The notes beneath the pieces were generated by a model, which did no database searches, was not told where the DNA came from, and saw only the letters and a list, made by a program, of their open reading frames with translations. From Sipunculus nudus (lineage: Eukaryota > Annelida > Sipuncula > Golfingiida > Sipunculidae): a DNA stretch of 64,000 bases. The DNA lies in contig CM049310.1 in assembly GCA_026874595.1 (NCBI GenBank), forward strand, positions 89,285,556-89,349,555, given 5' to 3'. Of this stretch, positions 1-10,070 are shown piece after piece (positions within the stretch are counted from its first letter, which is position 1; every line of letters starts with the position of its first letter). The translations under genes and the position numbers were made by a program.

Positions 1-299
1 TACTGGCCTTATCAAGACAGTTTCCCTAAACTTATAACACGGTTGTGTAGTCACAGGCTGGTTTCTCACACCTTTTCTGAGATGTAACTGTGTTTTAATT
101 GAGATATGGCCCTGAACTAATTACAGCCAGCGTGGTCATGCAATGCTTCCTGCACGCGTCGGATCAGCCGTCCGTGGATTTTCAAACATGCGATATCCGG
201 ACAGAGAAATATTAAGCATGTAATAGATAAAGTGAAATCAGCGATTTATGAAATAATTTGGTCACTACATATTAAAGTTTTATATTTGATAAGTAAAAT
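1..299. other. no gene seen
   Basis: AT-rich sequence. I found no exon with both a plausible reading frame and splice borders on either strand. If the kinesin gene to the right continues leftward on the minus strand, this would be intron, but no following motor-domain exon is visible here. Confidence 0.4.
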
Positions 300-412
300 A
301 TACTACCACACTAATGCCAGAGCGCGAAAAAGGAACCCCGTGAAAGTTTTAAAAGTAAAAAAAAAAAAAACCGCGAAAATTCAGCCCGGCCGATATAAAG
401 GCAACCACAGTA
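300..412 (-). mobile_element. end fragment of a TIR (MITE-like) element
   Basis: The segment ends with CAACCACAGTA (402-412), identical to the right terminus of the complete element at 11723-12178. Inward of that end lie the same kinds of words: GATATAAA next to the terminus, then CGCGAAAATTC and a second GCGCGAAA. No matching left end (TACTGTGGTTG) occurs between 1 and 300. An element of about 456 bp would begin just before the window, so this is a 3' part of a copy or a truncated copy. It also contains a run of 13 A near 358-370. Strand assignment is nominal because the termini are inverted repeats. Confidence 0.55.
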
Positions 413-764
413 TATAAATATGAATGAGGTACGAAGAGTTGGAACGAATGTAGTGATTGTCTTGCTGGGAACCACGGACACAGGTTTCAAACTGTCGCAC
501 AGTTTTAGGGAGTGCAGAAGTTGTAAACAGATACAGCTGTATGATGTACCGAATGGACGGTCAATATTTTTTTTTTATGTTTGATATCGGGATAAAATTT
601 GTGACCGACTTTTTTGTGTATTATATTGCAAATATGTCATTTACTCGCGGCTTGATTGGCTCAGAAGAAAGCTTTTTTAAGCAGCAAAGTTTGAAATATA
701 ATACTGAATTGCTAAAACATAACTTGGGAGTTACTTGTAACTTTTATCATAACGTTGTGTCTAC
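413..764 (-). other. probable intron following the kinesin exon
   Basis: This lies directly downstream (minus strand) of the predicted donor at 763-764. It is AT-rich with an A/T tract near 567-576. I looked for the expected next piece of the motor domain and the P-loop GQTxSGKT and did not find them, so the next exon must be beyond position 1. Open frames here look incidental. Confidence 0.4.
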
Positions 765-870
765 CTTTATGGGTGCTTTGATCTACGTACCATTTCCCCT
801 GTGTGTTTTGTTCTACATACCTCTCTATCAAAGGTCTCACTCGGATGGCCACCTTGATCTTCTCTGCCAT
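765..870 (-). CDS. kinesin motor protein, first coding exon (partial)
   Basis: Read on the minus strand, the exon starts at ATG 870-868 and encodes 35 residues plus one base. The start MAEKIKVAIRVRPLIER is the first beta strand of the kinesin motor domain, whose family signature is V.(V/I)RVRPL. A tryptophan follows (GKWYVDQST), where CENP-E-type kinesins also place W. Kinesins are ATP-driven microtubule motors, and family-7 members such as CENP-E link kinetochores to spindle microtubules. The exon ends ATAAAG|GTAGAC. It is preceded by a good acceptor (TGTGTTCCAG at 924-925) with a TACTAAT branch-point-like word upstream. The in-frame leader has a stop before any other ATG, which supports this start. 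P-loop and switch motifs lie outside the window. Assignment to kinesin is firm; assignment to the CENP-E subfamily is a weaker inference. Confidence 0.7.
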
Positions 871-923
871 AATGTAGGTCCAGTTGGAAGTCCTGGGGGA
901 TGTCCTGGTGGATGATCTGGAAG
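871..923 (-). other. 5' untranslated part of the kinesin start exon
   Basis: These 53 bases lie between the splice acceptor (AG at 924-925, after a pyrimidine-rich stretch) and the kinesin ATG. The frame shared with the kinesin is open here but contains no ATG. In the spliced transcript an ATG at the end of the upstream exon would open a short overlapping frame, a possible upstream ORF. Confidence 0.55.
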
Positions 924-990
924 CTGGAACACAAGGATACACAAACAAGATTAGTAAGAGTAGACAAGTGATAAGAGAACCGTAACTTAC

Positions 991-1115
991 CATGTGTGCA
1001 GTAATACTTAGCCTGGTGGAACTCGAGTCCACGGTCCGAGCCTGTCAGAGCTTTGGAGACACTGATCTAGTTCTCTTGGTCCCTCTATGTGACAGGTTAG
1101 CTCCAAGTAGAAGGA
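991..1115 (-). other. candidate leader exon upstream of the kinesin start
   Basis: On the minus strand the segment is bounded by a very strong acceptor (a T-run then GTTTCAG, AG at 1116-1117) and a consensus donor (ATG|GTAAGT, GT at 989-990). Joined to the next exon, the frame leading into MAEK meets a TAG in this exon and no ATG, so it behaves as 5' leader. One frame is open from the acceptor for 34 codons to a TAA (starting SFYLELTCHIEG), so it could instead be the last coding exon of another transcript. The splice sites are clear; the coding status is not. Confidence 0.5.
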
Positions 1116-2384
1116 CTGAAACAAAAAAAAAAGCTTAATAAACATATCATTCTTATCATACAATTATTTAAATCCTCATTAGAAAAAATTGATTCTGCAA
1201 AACCTGGTAAAACACTCAAAAGAAACACTAGATTTCAGCTATTTCTCTTTTACTATTAGGAAGAAATATGGCAAAATAATAACAGAACATAACCAGTTAA
1301 AATAATTAAAATAGGTGAATAACTACAGCCACATCGAACCTGTATGGTTTCCACAGACATGATACAAATATTAAAAAAAAGAATATTCCATTAATGACTT
1401 TTAAATTGTAGCCGTTTTAAGGTCAATAAAATAAATGGACGGAATATGTCCTTCTGCAGTCCGTCAAACCAGCCCCTCTCCCATTTATAGGGGAAATCCA
1501 AACTGTTAGACATTTAACTTCTTCATAATCAAGCAGGTCTAAGACTCCACTGTGTATAAGGAGTCAGCTTTCAAAAATGAAAGGATTACGTCTGTTGATT
1601 AATGCCAAAGGCTTACACAGGAGCTTATCTTTAGTGCTGATAAGGATTGTTAAATCTGTAAGTCACTGTTGTGATATGCTACCATTTACCAACTCAGTTT
1701 AGCTATGGAGACACATATATCCCTGAATTTGCAACCTTTGGTTGGCTGGCTGCAGTGTTAATCTTGGTTATAAATGTGTTTTGTCAAGGTTCTTTTAACC
1801 TAGGAAAAATCTAAGACTTCAGGTAATTGATTAAGCCAGAATGTGAATGAGAAAGATATAAACCGGTAAGACATTGGATTAAAAAAAGAAGTTTCATTCG
1901 AATAAGACACAAAATGGCTGAATGTCAGAAGGTAATTGTAATGTTAACAAGGTGCTGCCAATACTTCAGACATTACGTTTTGTAGGAAAGAATACACCAC
2001 CCTCATAAAATATTCTTTCTGCTTTTTCACCATGATGACGGGGGAAAACATCGCTGCCACTGAACATCAGTTCATGGTTAAAACAAATACATTTGGCTGC
2101 CGTTTGCTGTAAAGTTATATATTATATAATACTAGGGTAACATGTAAAAACTGATATTATCATTGTCTTTTGGCAAGGACTGAAATGCAATTAAACACTT
2201 ATTTTGGTGAATTATGTAGCACGACGAGTTATTAAGTCATGCACACGAATTAATATTTTCTTTTACTCTTTGCACGTACAGGCCGGAAATCCAGAAGGCT
2301 TAATGATAACATATTCTTATCGTATGAATACCTTCATCCTCATTCAATAGACAGTGCCACCAACAGGCCGTGGATCTGTTCTTA
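1116..2384. other. intron or intergenic DNA, no gene seen
   Basis: AT-rich, with many in-frame stops on both strands. No segment combines a long open frame with splice borders. If the leader exon belongs to the kinesin gene, this may be its first intron or promoter side, but I cannot place a transcription start. Confidence 0.4.
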
Positions 2385-2450
2385 AAAAAATTTGATCCAT
2401 CTTTCCGGCCCCAGGGACCTAATTTAGGTTCTGGGTTGAACCATTCTCCA
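2385..2450 (+). repeat. dispersed repeat fragment, copy 1
   Basis: It contains GATCCATCTTTCCGGCCCC, then GGGACCT and TTAGGTTCTGGG. The same ordered words, with small differences, occur on the opposite strand at 8092-8160. Two diverged copies in one window suggest an interspersed repeat. I do not recognise the family. Confidence 0.4.
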
Positions 2451-2715
2451 CACACAAGTTCTATCTATGAACGTCAAGGATAAACCTGCAAACATTCATT
2501 CACACAACACGCCTTTACGCCGAAATCGAGCACTTGCGCCTAGAAATAGTAAAATACGATAATTAAGTCAATGAAGTAAATACAGAGCATGTTTTAACAA
2601 CAATAATTCCAAATATAATGGCAATAAATAATATTATTGTCCTTTTTGTTTTTAATTTCTTAAAACCTGGGGAACCACAATACAGGTGACGTTGTGGTGA
2701 AAATGTAATCAAACA

Positions 2716-2853
2716 TTACCTCATGCCACCCAGTTTAAGCACGTGTTTGGTAAATACGCGTGATTCTGGGGTGACATCCAGGTCCATGTAGTCCGTCATG
2801 CTTGTATACAGTGGTTGCCAATGTTCAAAGAAAGTGGGGTAAAATGAGAGCGT
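2716..2853 (-). CDS. candidate coding exon, unknown protein
   Basis: On the minus strand this frame is open from an acceptor-like site (TTTAACAG at 2854-2861) for 45 residues to a TAA at 2718-2716. It begins TLSFYPTFFEHWQPLY and ends FTKHVLKLGGMR. The rich aromatic and acidic composition (FFEHW, TDYMDLD) looks like real protein rather than random translation. An alternative end is a donor at 2718-2719 (ATGAG|GTAATG), which would make it an internal exon. Its end phase at that donor gives an early stop if joined straight to 991-1115, so it is probably not that exon's partner. I do not recognise the family. An internal ATG (2799) could also start a 27-residue peptide. Confidence 0.35.
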   Translation of the reverse strand, partial: TLSFYPTFFEHWQPLYTSMTDYMDLDVTPESRVFTKHVLKLGGMR

Positions 2854-4544
2854 CTGTTAAACATCTGGAAACGGCAATAAGGGACAACAAATAAAAAAAG
2901 ATACCTAGTGAGAAAAAAAATTTTGTATAGCCCACCATGCAGCTAAAACGTCAAAACCATTGTCGGAGCACAGTTCTTAAAACTTATCAAGAAGCACTTC
3001 TCGCGGGACAGGTCACCACACAAAACCTTTAGAAGAAACGCGAACAAAATCTGCTACAGTTAAGTAAAATTAGATGCAAAAAATAAAAGCCCAAAACAAA
3101 ACAAAAATCACTGCAAAAGCATTAAAAAAAACAAAACAAAAAAAAAACATGCAATTGTCGGGAGAAAAATACATGCCCCCGGGACAGGAACTGCCTTGCC
3201 AACAATATCATGAACTAGGCAAAGTTTAAAACCGAAAAACAAACCTCTAATTACATTGGATTAGCAACTGGCACATTCAAAATTCGGTTCAATAACCACA
3301 ACAAATCATTTCCCAATGAAAGTAACGAAACACCATGCAAAAGAAAAGTATCAGCACAAGCAAGCCTCCCCCCCCCCCCCCGATGTTGATACCATCCACT
3401 GCAACCGCATGAAACTCGGATAAACCGGAGGAAGTCAAATTCAACTGAACATTAAATAAACAAATAATGATAAATATTCAGTCATATATTGTATGAAACT
3501 GCGTTAGTGTGTACTGATTGTTTAACCAAAAAGGTAATTTCAGAGGTTTAAAACGAACACCATTAGTTCAATTTTATTTGTTTGAAATAATTATTTAACA
3601 TATACTAAAAAATTGTGACTTTCAGGTCTCTAAGTATTATATGATCTACCAGGTTATTCACAAAATATAATTCAATTAGGACAGTGAAAAGATTTTGCCG
3701 AAACCTGTGTGGATGTAACGCAGCAGACCTTTCAAGTGTATCTGATACGACTTCCGGCTGGTAAAGTTAAATAAAAACGGGACTGAAAACAGGAAGGACA
3801 ACAGACAAAAATCATCTAGACAATAAAAAGAAACAAGTTCAATTGAAGTACCAAATAGGAATAGTAGTGAACATATAAAAAATTCAATTAAATTAATGTT
3901 ACCTCAGGAAGTTTAGGAGCGGGTCTATTAATTTTTAAATGCACAAATTTATGGCACGTTTGCAGAAGAAACATAATGTCCTGGTAATCACTTTAACGAA
4001 ATACCAGTCTGCAGTATCTAAAATTAATGACAACTACGTGACGTGTCCTTTGAGATATATTTAAATTAACAAAAATTACATTTTCATCCGCAAGTACATT
4101 GAAGTTTAAGATTTACGGTTTAAATATATGACAATATATGGAAACATGATCATCACAACATTCTACAGCAGACCAAGACATCATTTCAAAGTGTGCAGTA
4201 TTTCCAAAAACAATGAGCACAATTTCAGAGTATTAACCAGCCAATATACACACGTCTTTATTTAAACATAAGTGAAATGGATTGAAATCGAAACTGAAAA
4301 ACAATGCAAAGTTTTCCACGAAAAACAGATAAGTTATTCCGTCACGGCATTATCTCACATAAAACAATAATTAAATAGAATATAAACTTTCCAATAAGAA
4401 ACGATGTGGCCGTGCAGCCTGCAGGCTGGTTTATGAAATAAGCCCGGTGTCGGTGAGAATGTGAGAATTTTTTCAACTTAAACTGATTGCGTCCAGCAAA
4501 CTGAAATCCCCGGTAACATAAAGAAAAATGCAAGTTAATTAAAC
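2854..4544. other. AT-rich non-coding DNA
   Basis: No supported gene. The stretch includes an A-rich segment at 3071-3151 with AAAAC words, which could be an old retroposon tail, and a run of 14 C at 3368-3381. The open frame at 4342-4551 has no splice or start context and is treated as chance. Confidence 0.4.
3368..3381. repeat. poly-C tract (14)
   Basis: An uninterrupted run of 14 C. It is one of six G or C homopolymers of 13 or more in the first 11 kb. Confidence 0.95.
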
Positions 4545-5480
4545 CGATCAATTCACTTTAAGATATGCTTTAATATGATTTAATATTATTATGGTCCCTG
4601 CTTTCAATAATAATTATGGCCTTTGCTAAACAGATCATGTCGGGTTTTCTCAATACTCAAGAACACTAATCAGACTCAACATTTACTCGCTTGGTAAGCC
4701 GAGTATGTGCACAGGTGACGATCAGGCCTAATGAATCTACGGAAGGGGGGGGGGGGGTGTGTTCGGTGATCGCACAAGTCATTTCAGCTTCAATAATAAT
4801 AGGGGGGGTGGGTTGTGTTCGGTGATCGCACAAGTCATTTCAGCTTCAATAATAATAGCTATCTCTTTGTTACATTGTATGAATCTACAATGTTACAGCG
4901 GATTACATTGTAAATAACTACAGGCTCTACATGCTAGTTATTAGTTGAAGACTCGATCGATCCGATGGTAAAGTATTGCATATGCTAAAACTCTGACGGA
5001 AAATTTAAGTGACTTACTGTAAAATTACATGAAGAATAATTCAGGTTGAATGAACTGATAAATCCAGGCTGAAATATGCTGTTAGGCGTGACATGGTTTA
5101 ATAATATTATGGCCTCGGATTTTAACAAAATTTTGACACTTTTCTACAAAGATCATGTTCGGTTTTCTAAACACGTGTCAGTGAACCTTTCAATTTCTCA
5201 ACAGTCACTCGCCTGGTAAGCCGATTACGTACAACGTGGCAATCGGACCTATTGAACCAAGGAAGGGGTGGCGTCCAATGATCGCACCAATCATTTCAGC
5301 TTCGTTTGTAACAGTGAACTGTGTGTTACATAGTGAACCTATTCTGCTTCAGTGGATTACATTGTACTATAAGTACAGGTTTAACATGCTAAATAAAATT
5401 AAAAGCTTGACCATTGGCTACAACTCAGGGAGAAAATTCAAATGAACCTCTGTAAACTTGCAACTACATTTGCAAGAATA
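4545..5480. repeat. diverged tandem duplication, two units of about 500 bp
   Basis: The halves 4545-5070 and 5075-5480 share ordered landmarks: TTAATATTATTATGG or TAATAATATTATGG, GATCATGTCGGGTTTTCT or GATCATGTTCGGTTTTCT, CTCGCTTGGTAAGCCGA or CTCGCCTGGTAAGCCGA, CATTTCAGCTTC, and GGATTACATTGTA. They run in the same direction and have diverged by substitutions and indels, so this is an old direct duplication or two adjacent copies of one element. The open frame at 5236-5445 lies inside the second unit and is not considered a gene. Confidence 0.7.
4745..4858. repeat. two 56-bp tandem copies with poly-G starts
   Basis: The unit runs from a G-run through TGTGTTCGGTGATCGCAC to CAATAATAATAG, at 4745-4802 and again at 4803-4858. 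The copies agree base for base after the G-run, so this is a recent duplication. The first G-run has 13 G, the second is shorter and interrupted. Confidence 0.9.
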
Positions 5481-5953
5481 ATAAAATAGGGAGCGACTAT
5501 AGAATCACTCATGCACTGACTTAAAAAAGGTTATGAGTATATAAGGACGGACGATATGTTTAGAATTCATGTAATGTAGAGGTAAGAGGAAAATAAAAAT
5601 AAGTGGCAAAATGAAGGGAAAAGCAGCTGGATAAAAAAAGTTTTCTGTTCACACAAGTCTTGTGTCTCTGGGAGCTGCGTGAATTATTCTATAGTCGTGC
5701 CTAAAATAGTAAATACACTTATATTGTATGTACGCTTTACATACGCAACTGTATGGACCTAAACTAGGTCACTTGAGCCATAGACCCAAAAGTAGTAGTT
5801 TAGATCGAGTTTTTCTTATCAGTTGGGGTGAAAAATAAGCACCAGGGAATTGTTGTGTATATTTCGGTATAATAGTGACTTTATTGATATTTACATGTGA
5901 TATGATAAATTAAGTTACAAAAATGTCCAATTATTCACAAGAAGTAGTTCAAC
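5481..5953. other. no gene seen
   Basis: AT-rich sequence without an exon I can support on either strand. Confidence 0.35.
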
Positions 5954-6136
5954 TCACAGTTGAAAACAACAATGGCGTATAATTTCCCGCGCAGGTTGGT
6001 ACGGCCGAATGCTCAGTAACGGTCCGAACAGTGAGCAGGTAGTTGCAATAACTGATCTCATGAGGAGGGTCACCTGCTTTATTCGCCCAGTGATAGATAT
6101 GCCTGTTCCGGGCACGAAAGCGAAAGGTTGATTCTG

Positions 6137-6236
6137 ATTGGCCAATGATTTCTGAGAACAGAAATCCTGGTTCCCGGGTACTCGCTGCACATGCGCTGGT
6201 TTCAGAACCTGGCGTCTTTTCGAGTGACTATATAAT
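6137..6236 (+). promoter_or_regulatory. candidate core promoter (CCAAT plus TATA)
   Basis: A palindromic CCAAT element (ATTGGCCAAT, 6137-6146) lies about 85 bases before a TATA-like box (TATATAAT, 6229-6236). The surrounding block, about 5,985-6,370, is richer in G+C and CpG than its flanks. A start of transcription near 6,260 would be expected. No confirmed downstream gene is visible; the closest plus-strand exon candidate is at 6616-6811. Both motifs are common, so this is a weak call. Confidence 0.3.
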
Positions 6237-6480
6237 AGTTCACGTAGATGAGACATGTTTCACCCGATCTCCACCAGGGGTCACACTATTACAGATACCG
6301 TCAACACGGAGGTCCTCGGCTCGTGTGTTTACGGAGGGCACTCGAAGACGAGACGAAGAATTCCGAGTATTTCACTTTGCCTCATTACAAAAATTGTATT
6401 GCATTGAATTGTATCACAAGTAAATTGAGAGAGCGCAACTCTATCTCTATTTCCCTGGTAACGGTTATCTTTAACAGCCC

Positions 6481-6493
6481 GGGGGGGGGGGGG
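6481..6493. repeat. poly-G tract (13)
   Basis: An uninterrupted run of 13 G following CAGCCC. It is the third of six such tracts in this region. Confidence 0.95.
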
Positions 6494-6615
6494 TTGGTTA
6501 TAAATTTTGTACTTATTTAACCTTGATATGAATATATGCTTGTATCCACAAGTATGCGTAATCCATATTCATACACCCCAAAGATGTCCACATTGATTTG
6601 AAATAGACATTTCAG

Positions 6616-6811
6616 AAGATTTACGGATGAAGAAACAGACCATATCTTCATGCAGGTGCTACAGAATGGCCTGGACAGTCTTTGCCAATTGCACCAATTG
6701 CTTGCAGACAAGCCCGCACCCGATTATGGCTGGCCCATGCCCTTGTTATCTAATACTTATAAAAGGAGTTTGGTCCACCTTTGTCCGCAATGTTCTCAGA
6801 AACCGCATTGC
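6616..6811 (+). CDS. candidate coding exon, unknown protein
   Basis: On the plus strand a 65-codon frame begins RFTDEETDHIFMQVLQNG and continues through LLADKPAPDYGWPMPLL to CPQCSQKPHC. It is bounded by an acceptor (ACATTTCAG, AG at 6614-6615) and a donor-like GTATGA at 6812. Without that donor the frame stops two codons later. The composition and the CPQCSQKPHC cysteine cluster look protein-like. I do not recognise the family; a transposon-derived exon is possible. An open frame at 6248-6457 ends at another donor-like site, but its phase does not fit this exon. Confidence 0.35.
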
Positions 6812-6998
6812 GTATGACACTTTGCCTTACCTCATTTTAAATGGTATTGTTCCCACAGTGACCTCTCTGATATGCGAAAAAAAATAATTTTTGATGTTCA
6901 CATCATTTTTAGGGATTTTTACGTGTTTTATGAATTGCGCAGAGGAAACCACCGAAAACGGTCGAACTGCATTCCCTGTGTGGTCCAGTTGCGGACCC

Positions 6999-7015
6999 GG
7001 GGGGGGGGGGGGGGG
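6999..7015. repeat. poly-G tract (17)
   Basis: The longest G homopolymer in the window, 17 bases after GCGGACCC. Base callers and polymerases often miscount such runs. Confidence 0.95.
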
Positions 7016-7656
7016 TAGCCCCCTTGTTGAGCTGTAACATATCTCATTTATTTTTTATTTATTTCATTTTTCATATTTTTGTTTTATTCCATAGCAAAAA
7101 GATTATTAGCTTAACCACAGTTCATTGCTTTTAATTCGTAAATTGTGGGTATTATGAATAGCTTTCTGAACTGCTCCGTTAAGATAGCATTACATTAAAG
7201 GCTAAGTAAATTTATTTATATGCCAGAGAGTCAAGTTTTTATAGCTGACGTTGTGGTCCACCGTTCAAAATCTCACGGCTCTTCGGATGATATTCGAACT
7301 AACGGTCAATAATCTGAAATGTCTTTTGCCCTGCCCAAGCGCTGAGGCCGATAAAAGACGAATAAAAGACCTGAAAATATCAATCCTCTTACCCAGAGGA
7401 CTACATTTATGAGATGATATTTTGCGAATTATAAATATAAGTGCGCATTTTCACCACTGACATGAACATGTTACAGTTTAAATACATGTTCCAGTAAATA
7501 TCCTAAATTTAAAGATACACCCCCTTAAAGACATTTAAGAGAATAAAAGTTAAGGAACAGAAAATCCTCACAATTTTTGAATGGTGCCTCAAAATGTCAT
7601 CTTTACATTGCGTATTTAAAAATGTTTAAATTATGGGAGGGAGATACCCTTCCCTA
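7016..7656. other. AT-rich non-coding DNA
   Basis: No supported gene. A more balanced patch at 7245-7390 contains a donor-like word on the minus strand (CTGG|GTAAGAG at about 7,391) but no coding frame leading into it. It could be an old interspersed repeat. Confidence 0.35.
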
Positions 7657-7669
7657 CCCCCCCCCCCCC
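7657..7669. repeat. poly-C tract (13)
   Basis: A run of 13 C followed by a short C-rich continuation (TCCCCACCCC). Confidence 0.95.
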
Positions 7670-7794
7670 TCCCCACCCCATGTACCTATCATTGACGTTA
7701 AAAAATGGGTGTATATTTTATTCACAGATAAAGATACAAAAATTGCTAATATTATATTAAATAATAATATACTATAGGAACTATAGTATATAGT

Positions 7795-7814
7795 TATATA
7801 TATATATATATATA
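7795..7814. repeat. (TA)n microsatellite
   Basis: About ten TA units inside a very AT-rich stretch (7,735-7,860). Confidence 0.9.
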
Positions 7815-7860
7815 ATTTTACAAAAAAAAGAAAAAAATGCACAAATTAAAAACTTAGTTT

Positions 7861-7983
7861 TCATAAGCCATTATTAGCGCCTCCCTGTTCTTGAATTTCG
7901 GGAACCGCCATTGTGGTAGCCTCCAGGATTAAGGATAATTGTGCATATGAATAACCTGTACTGTCGGTGACGGATTCAAGCAT
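7861..7983 (-). CDS. candidate terminal coding exon, unknown
   Basis: On the minus strand a frame open from at least 8046 passes an ATG at 7983 and ends at TGA 7863-7861. From the ATG it encodes 40 residues: MLESVTDSTGYSYAQ, then LSLILEATTMAVPEI, then QEQGGANNGL. The composition is balanced and the sequence just beyond the stop becomes AT-rich like a 3' UTR. I found no clear splice acceptor upstream and no family match, so it may be chance or a repeat-borne frame. Confidence 0.2.
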   Translation of the reverse strand: MLESVTDSTGYSYAQLSLILEATTMAVPEIQEQGGANNGL

Positions 7984-8091
7984 GTTTGGCTTGACATTTG
8001 ACCCACTCTCTGATCGACGTGCGTGGTCAGTAAACGTGAAAAACACACGGCTCTCGCTTTAGGAAAAGGAGGGGTTAAAGAAAGGAGGATG

Positions 8092-8160
8092 AATGACAAA
8101 ACCTAATACCAGGTCCCCAGGTCCGGAAAATGATCCTCTGGATTCGCCTTGGGTCCGCTT
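8092..8160 (-). repeat. dispersed repeat fragment, copy 2
   Basis: On the minus strand this reads GATCATTTTCCGGACC, then GGGGACCT and TTAGGTTTTG. It matches the fragment at 2385-2450 in order and spacing but in the opposite orientation. Confidence 0.4.
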
Positions 8161-9565
8161 CTGCTGCTAACGAGGTATGCACATTTCCGTTTCTTTCTTC
8201 AGGAACAGTTTCCTTGCCTTAAAACGTACATTTAAATCATCTTTCATGTCTTCCTCACATCAACCCTTTCTTTATACGTCCCACAATTTTAACCAGTCAA
8301 AGATCATCGAAAATGTGAATGCCCCGCGTATATTCCGGTTAGCAAATCATCACCGACCTGTGAACGTTTGTTCTTCATAAACTTTTAATTGGTCTTTATA
8401 CAAAATAAATTCATAACCGAAAACAAGTTATGTCCATAGTATGCTTTACAGAAGAAGTCGACCAACTTTGCGTGAATGAAATGGTTTACAACCTTTGATA
8501 TTATATCTATGTATAAAGCGATGGCTTTAAAACTGTTTCGTCTTGCAATAGTTTGCCAATCTGTTTCCTGTTGGATAGCTCAACTGTAACTACCAGGCAA
8601 GAGAAAACTTTCGTTCTTGTCCAGTGACCAATACATATTTATAAGTCCACGCTCAAGTAATCATATCAAGACTCACCCTAGCAAGAACACACATTTTTAT
8701 CCTGTTTTCTTGGTGTAGCTCGCTTATGTATGAGCATTAACTCGGTACCAGGAATGACGTTTGAGTTACCTGGTGATCAAAGACAGTTTGTTTACTATTA
8801 TACACAATATCTACAAAGCACCGAATGAAGAATGCCCATTACTACATTAAAAGTCATAGGGGAGTTACGGTTAAATGATTGAATGAACTTCCTTTACAAT
8901 AATAGTGGCAATATCCGCCAGTCTGTAAGAATATATTTGGCAGAGTTGCAAGTATGCATGGCGTTGATAAAAACTGATATCTGTGAGAAGATTTATAAGA
9001 ACAAATACTCTCTTATTGTCTTCTTCGAAATCTCCATTTCTTACAGTTTATATCTACAACAGGTATTACAGACATGTAGCATTTATGTGAAACGCCTCCA
9101 GTAACGGCTTAATACTATCATCGCTACTACATTCTTATAGCTTTTTAAGAAGGAATATTCTAGTGCATTATTAAACAAACTCATTTGACTTTATATTGTT
9201 TATGAATGGATGTATTTGTTATGTATTTTACACTTAGGAGTATGCTTATGCATTCATATGAAAACATTTCGCCACTTCTCCCTTCAATAGTTTTTTTTTC
9301 ATCAGAAAAAGTTCTATTAGTATACTTTATACCGCATGTACGTATCTCTCCTTTCCCGGGCTCGATAAAAGGCTGAATGGATGATAGTAGAAATACTACC
9401 ACTAAAAGACCTCTGTTTTTTTATATCTGTAGCTATCACCAGATAATAGGTCTTTCTTTTACATCGTATGAAATTATTAATAATAATCCTTCGATCATCC
9501 ATCATAACCAGTAACGTTAGATAACGAAATTTTCCTATGTTATAGTTTAAGCCCCTAAAAGACAA
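8161..9565. other. AT-rich non-coding DNA
   Basis: No exon that I can support. The open frames at 8177-8380, 8883-9104, 9181-9402 and 9317-9565 have AT-rich random-looking translations and no splice context. Confidence 0.4.
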
Positions 9566-10070
9566 ATGGGCAACATCTTACCATTAGCAATGATGTAGTC
9601 GAGTTGACACCATTCATTTCCCAGTGCATGTCCGAGTCCAGGCCACACAAGTCCGAGTACAGGCAACACGAGTCCGAGCCTAAGTTTGTGTCCTTCAGGT
9701 TCGAGTCTAAGTCCACCTTCTCCGAGTCCGAGTCATTTGGAACTCAAGTCAAAAACCGAGTCCAATACAAAACTTCTTATTGAAAGAAATTGAAAAAGGA
9801 TATTTAAGACAATCGTAAATCTTATATTATTTTTTAAATGCCCTTAACTTAAATATGTAATTATGTTTAGCCCCTGTTTATACTTGGTATGTATAATCTT
9901 ATTTTTGTGACATTCTGTTTTAACTTGTCCAACCATAGGCACAATTGTTATATAATATGTGACATAGTTTTTTTTCTTTTCTACTAGACCCCATAAGTCC
10001 AAATTTGAGTCCGAGTCTTAAAAAAAATGGACTCAAAGTCCAAACCCGGACCCGAGTCCATCATCGTTGC
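9566..10070. repeat. GAGTCC-rich dispersed repeat
   Basis: Two clusters of the hexamer GAGTCC and variants (GAGTCT, AAGTCC, GAGTAC) lie at about 9,625-9,765 and 9,995-10,060, separated by AT-rich sequence. All units are in the same orientation and irregularly spaced, like a degenerate minisatellite carried by an interspersed element. The plus-strand frame starting at 10027 (MDSKSKPGPES) is a translation of the repeat, not a gene. Confidence 0.6.

Noticed and set aside
457-915. Plus-strand open frame of 152 codons
   Set aside because: It runs antisense across the kinesin exon, and its translation elsewhere is AT-rich and random-looking. The kinesin frame on the other strand explains the region better.
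6248-6457. Plus-strand frame of 70 codons ending at a donor-like CTG|GTAACG
   Set aside because: Its ATG would lie only about 12 bases after the TATA box, and its end phase does not fit the candidate exon at 6616-6811.
9705-9720. GGTTCGAGTC resembling a tRNA B box
   Set aside because: It is part of the GAGTCC repeat, and no A box or cloverleaf arms are found upstream.
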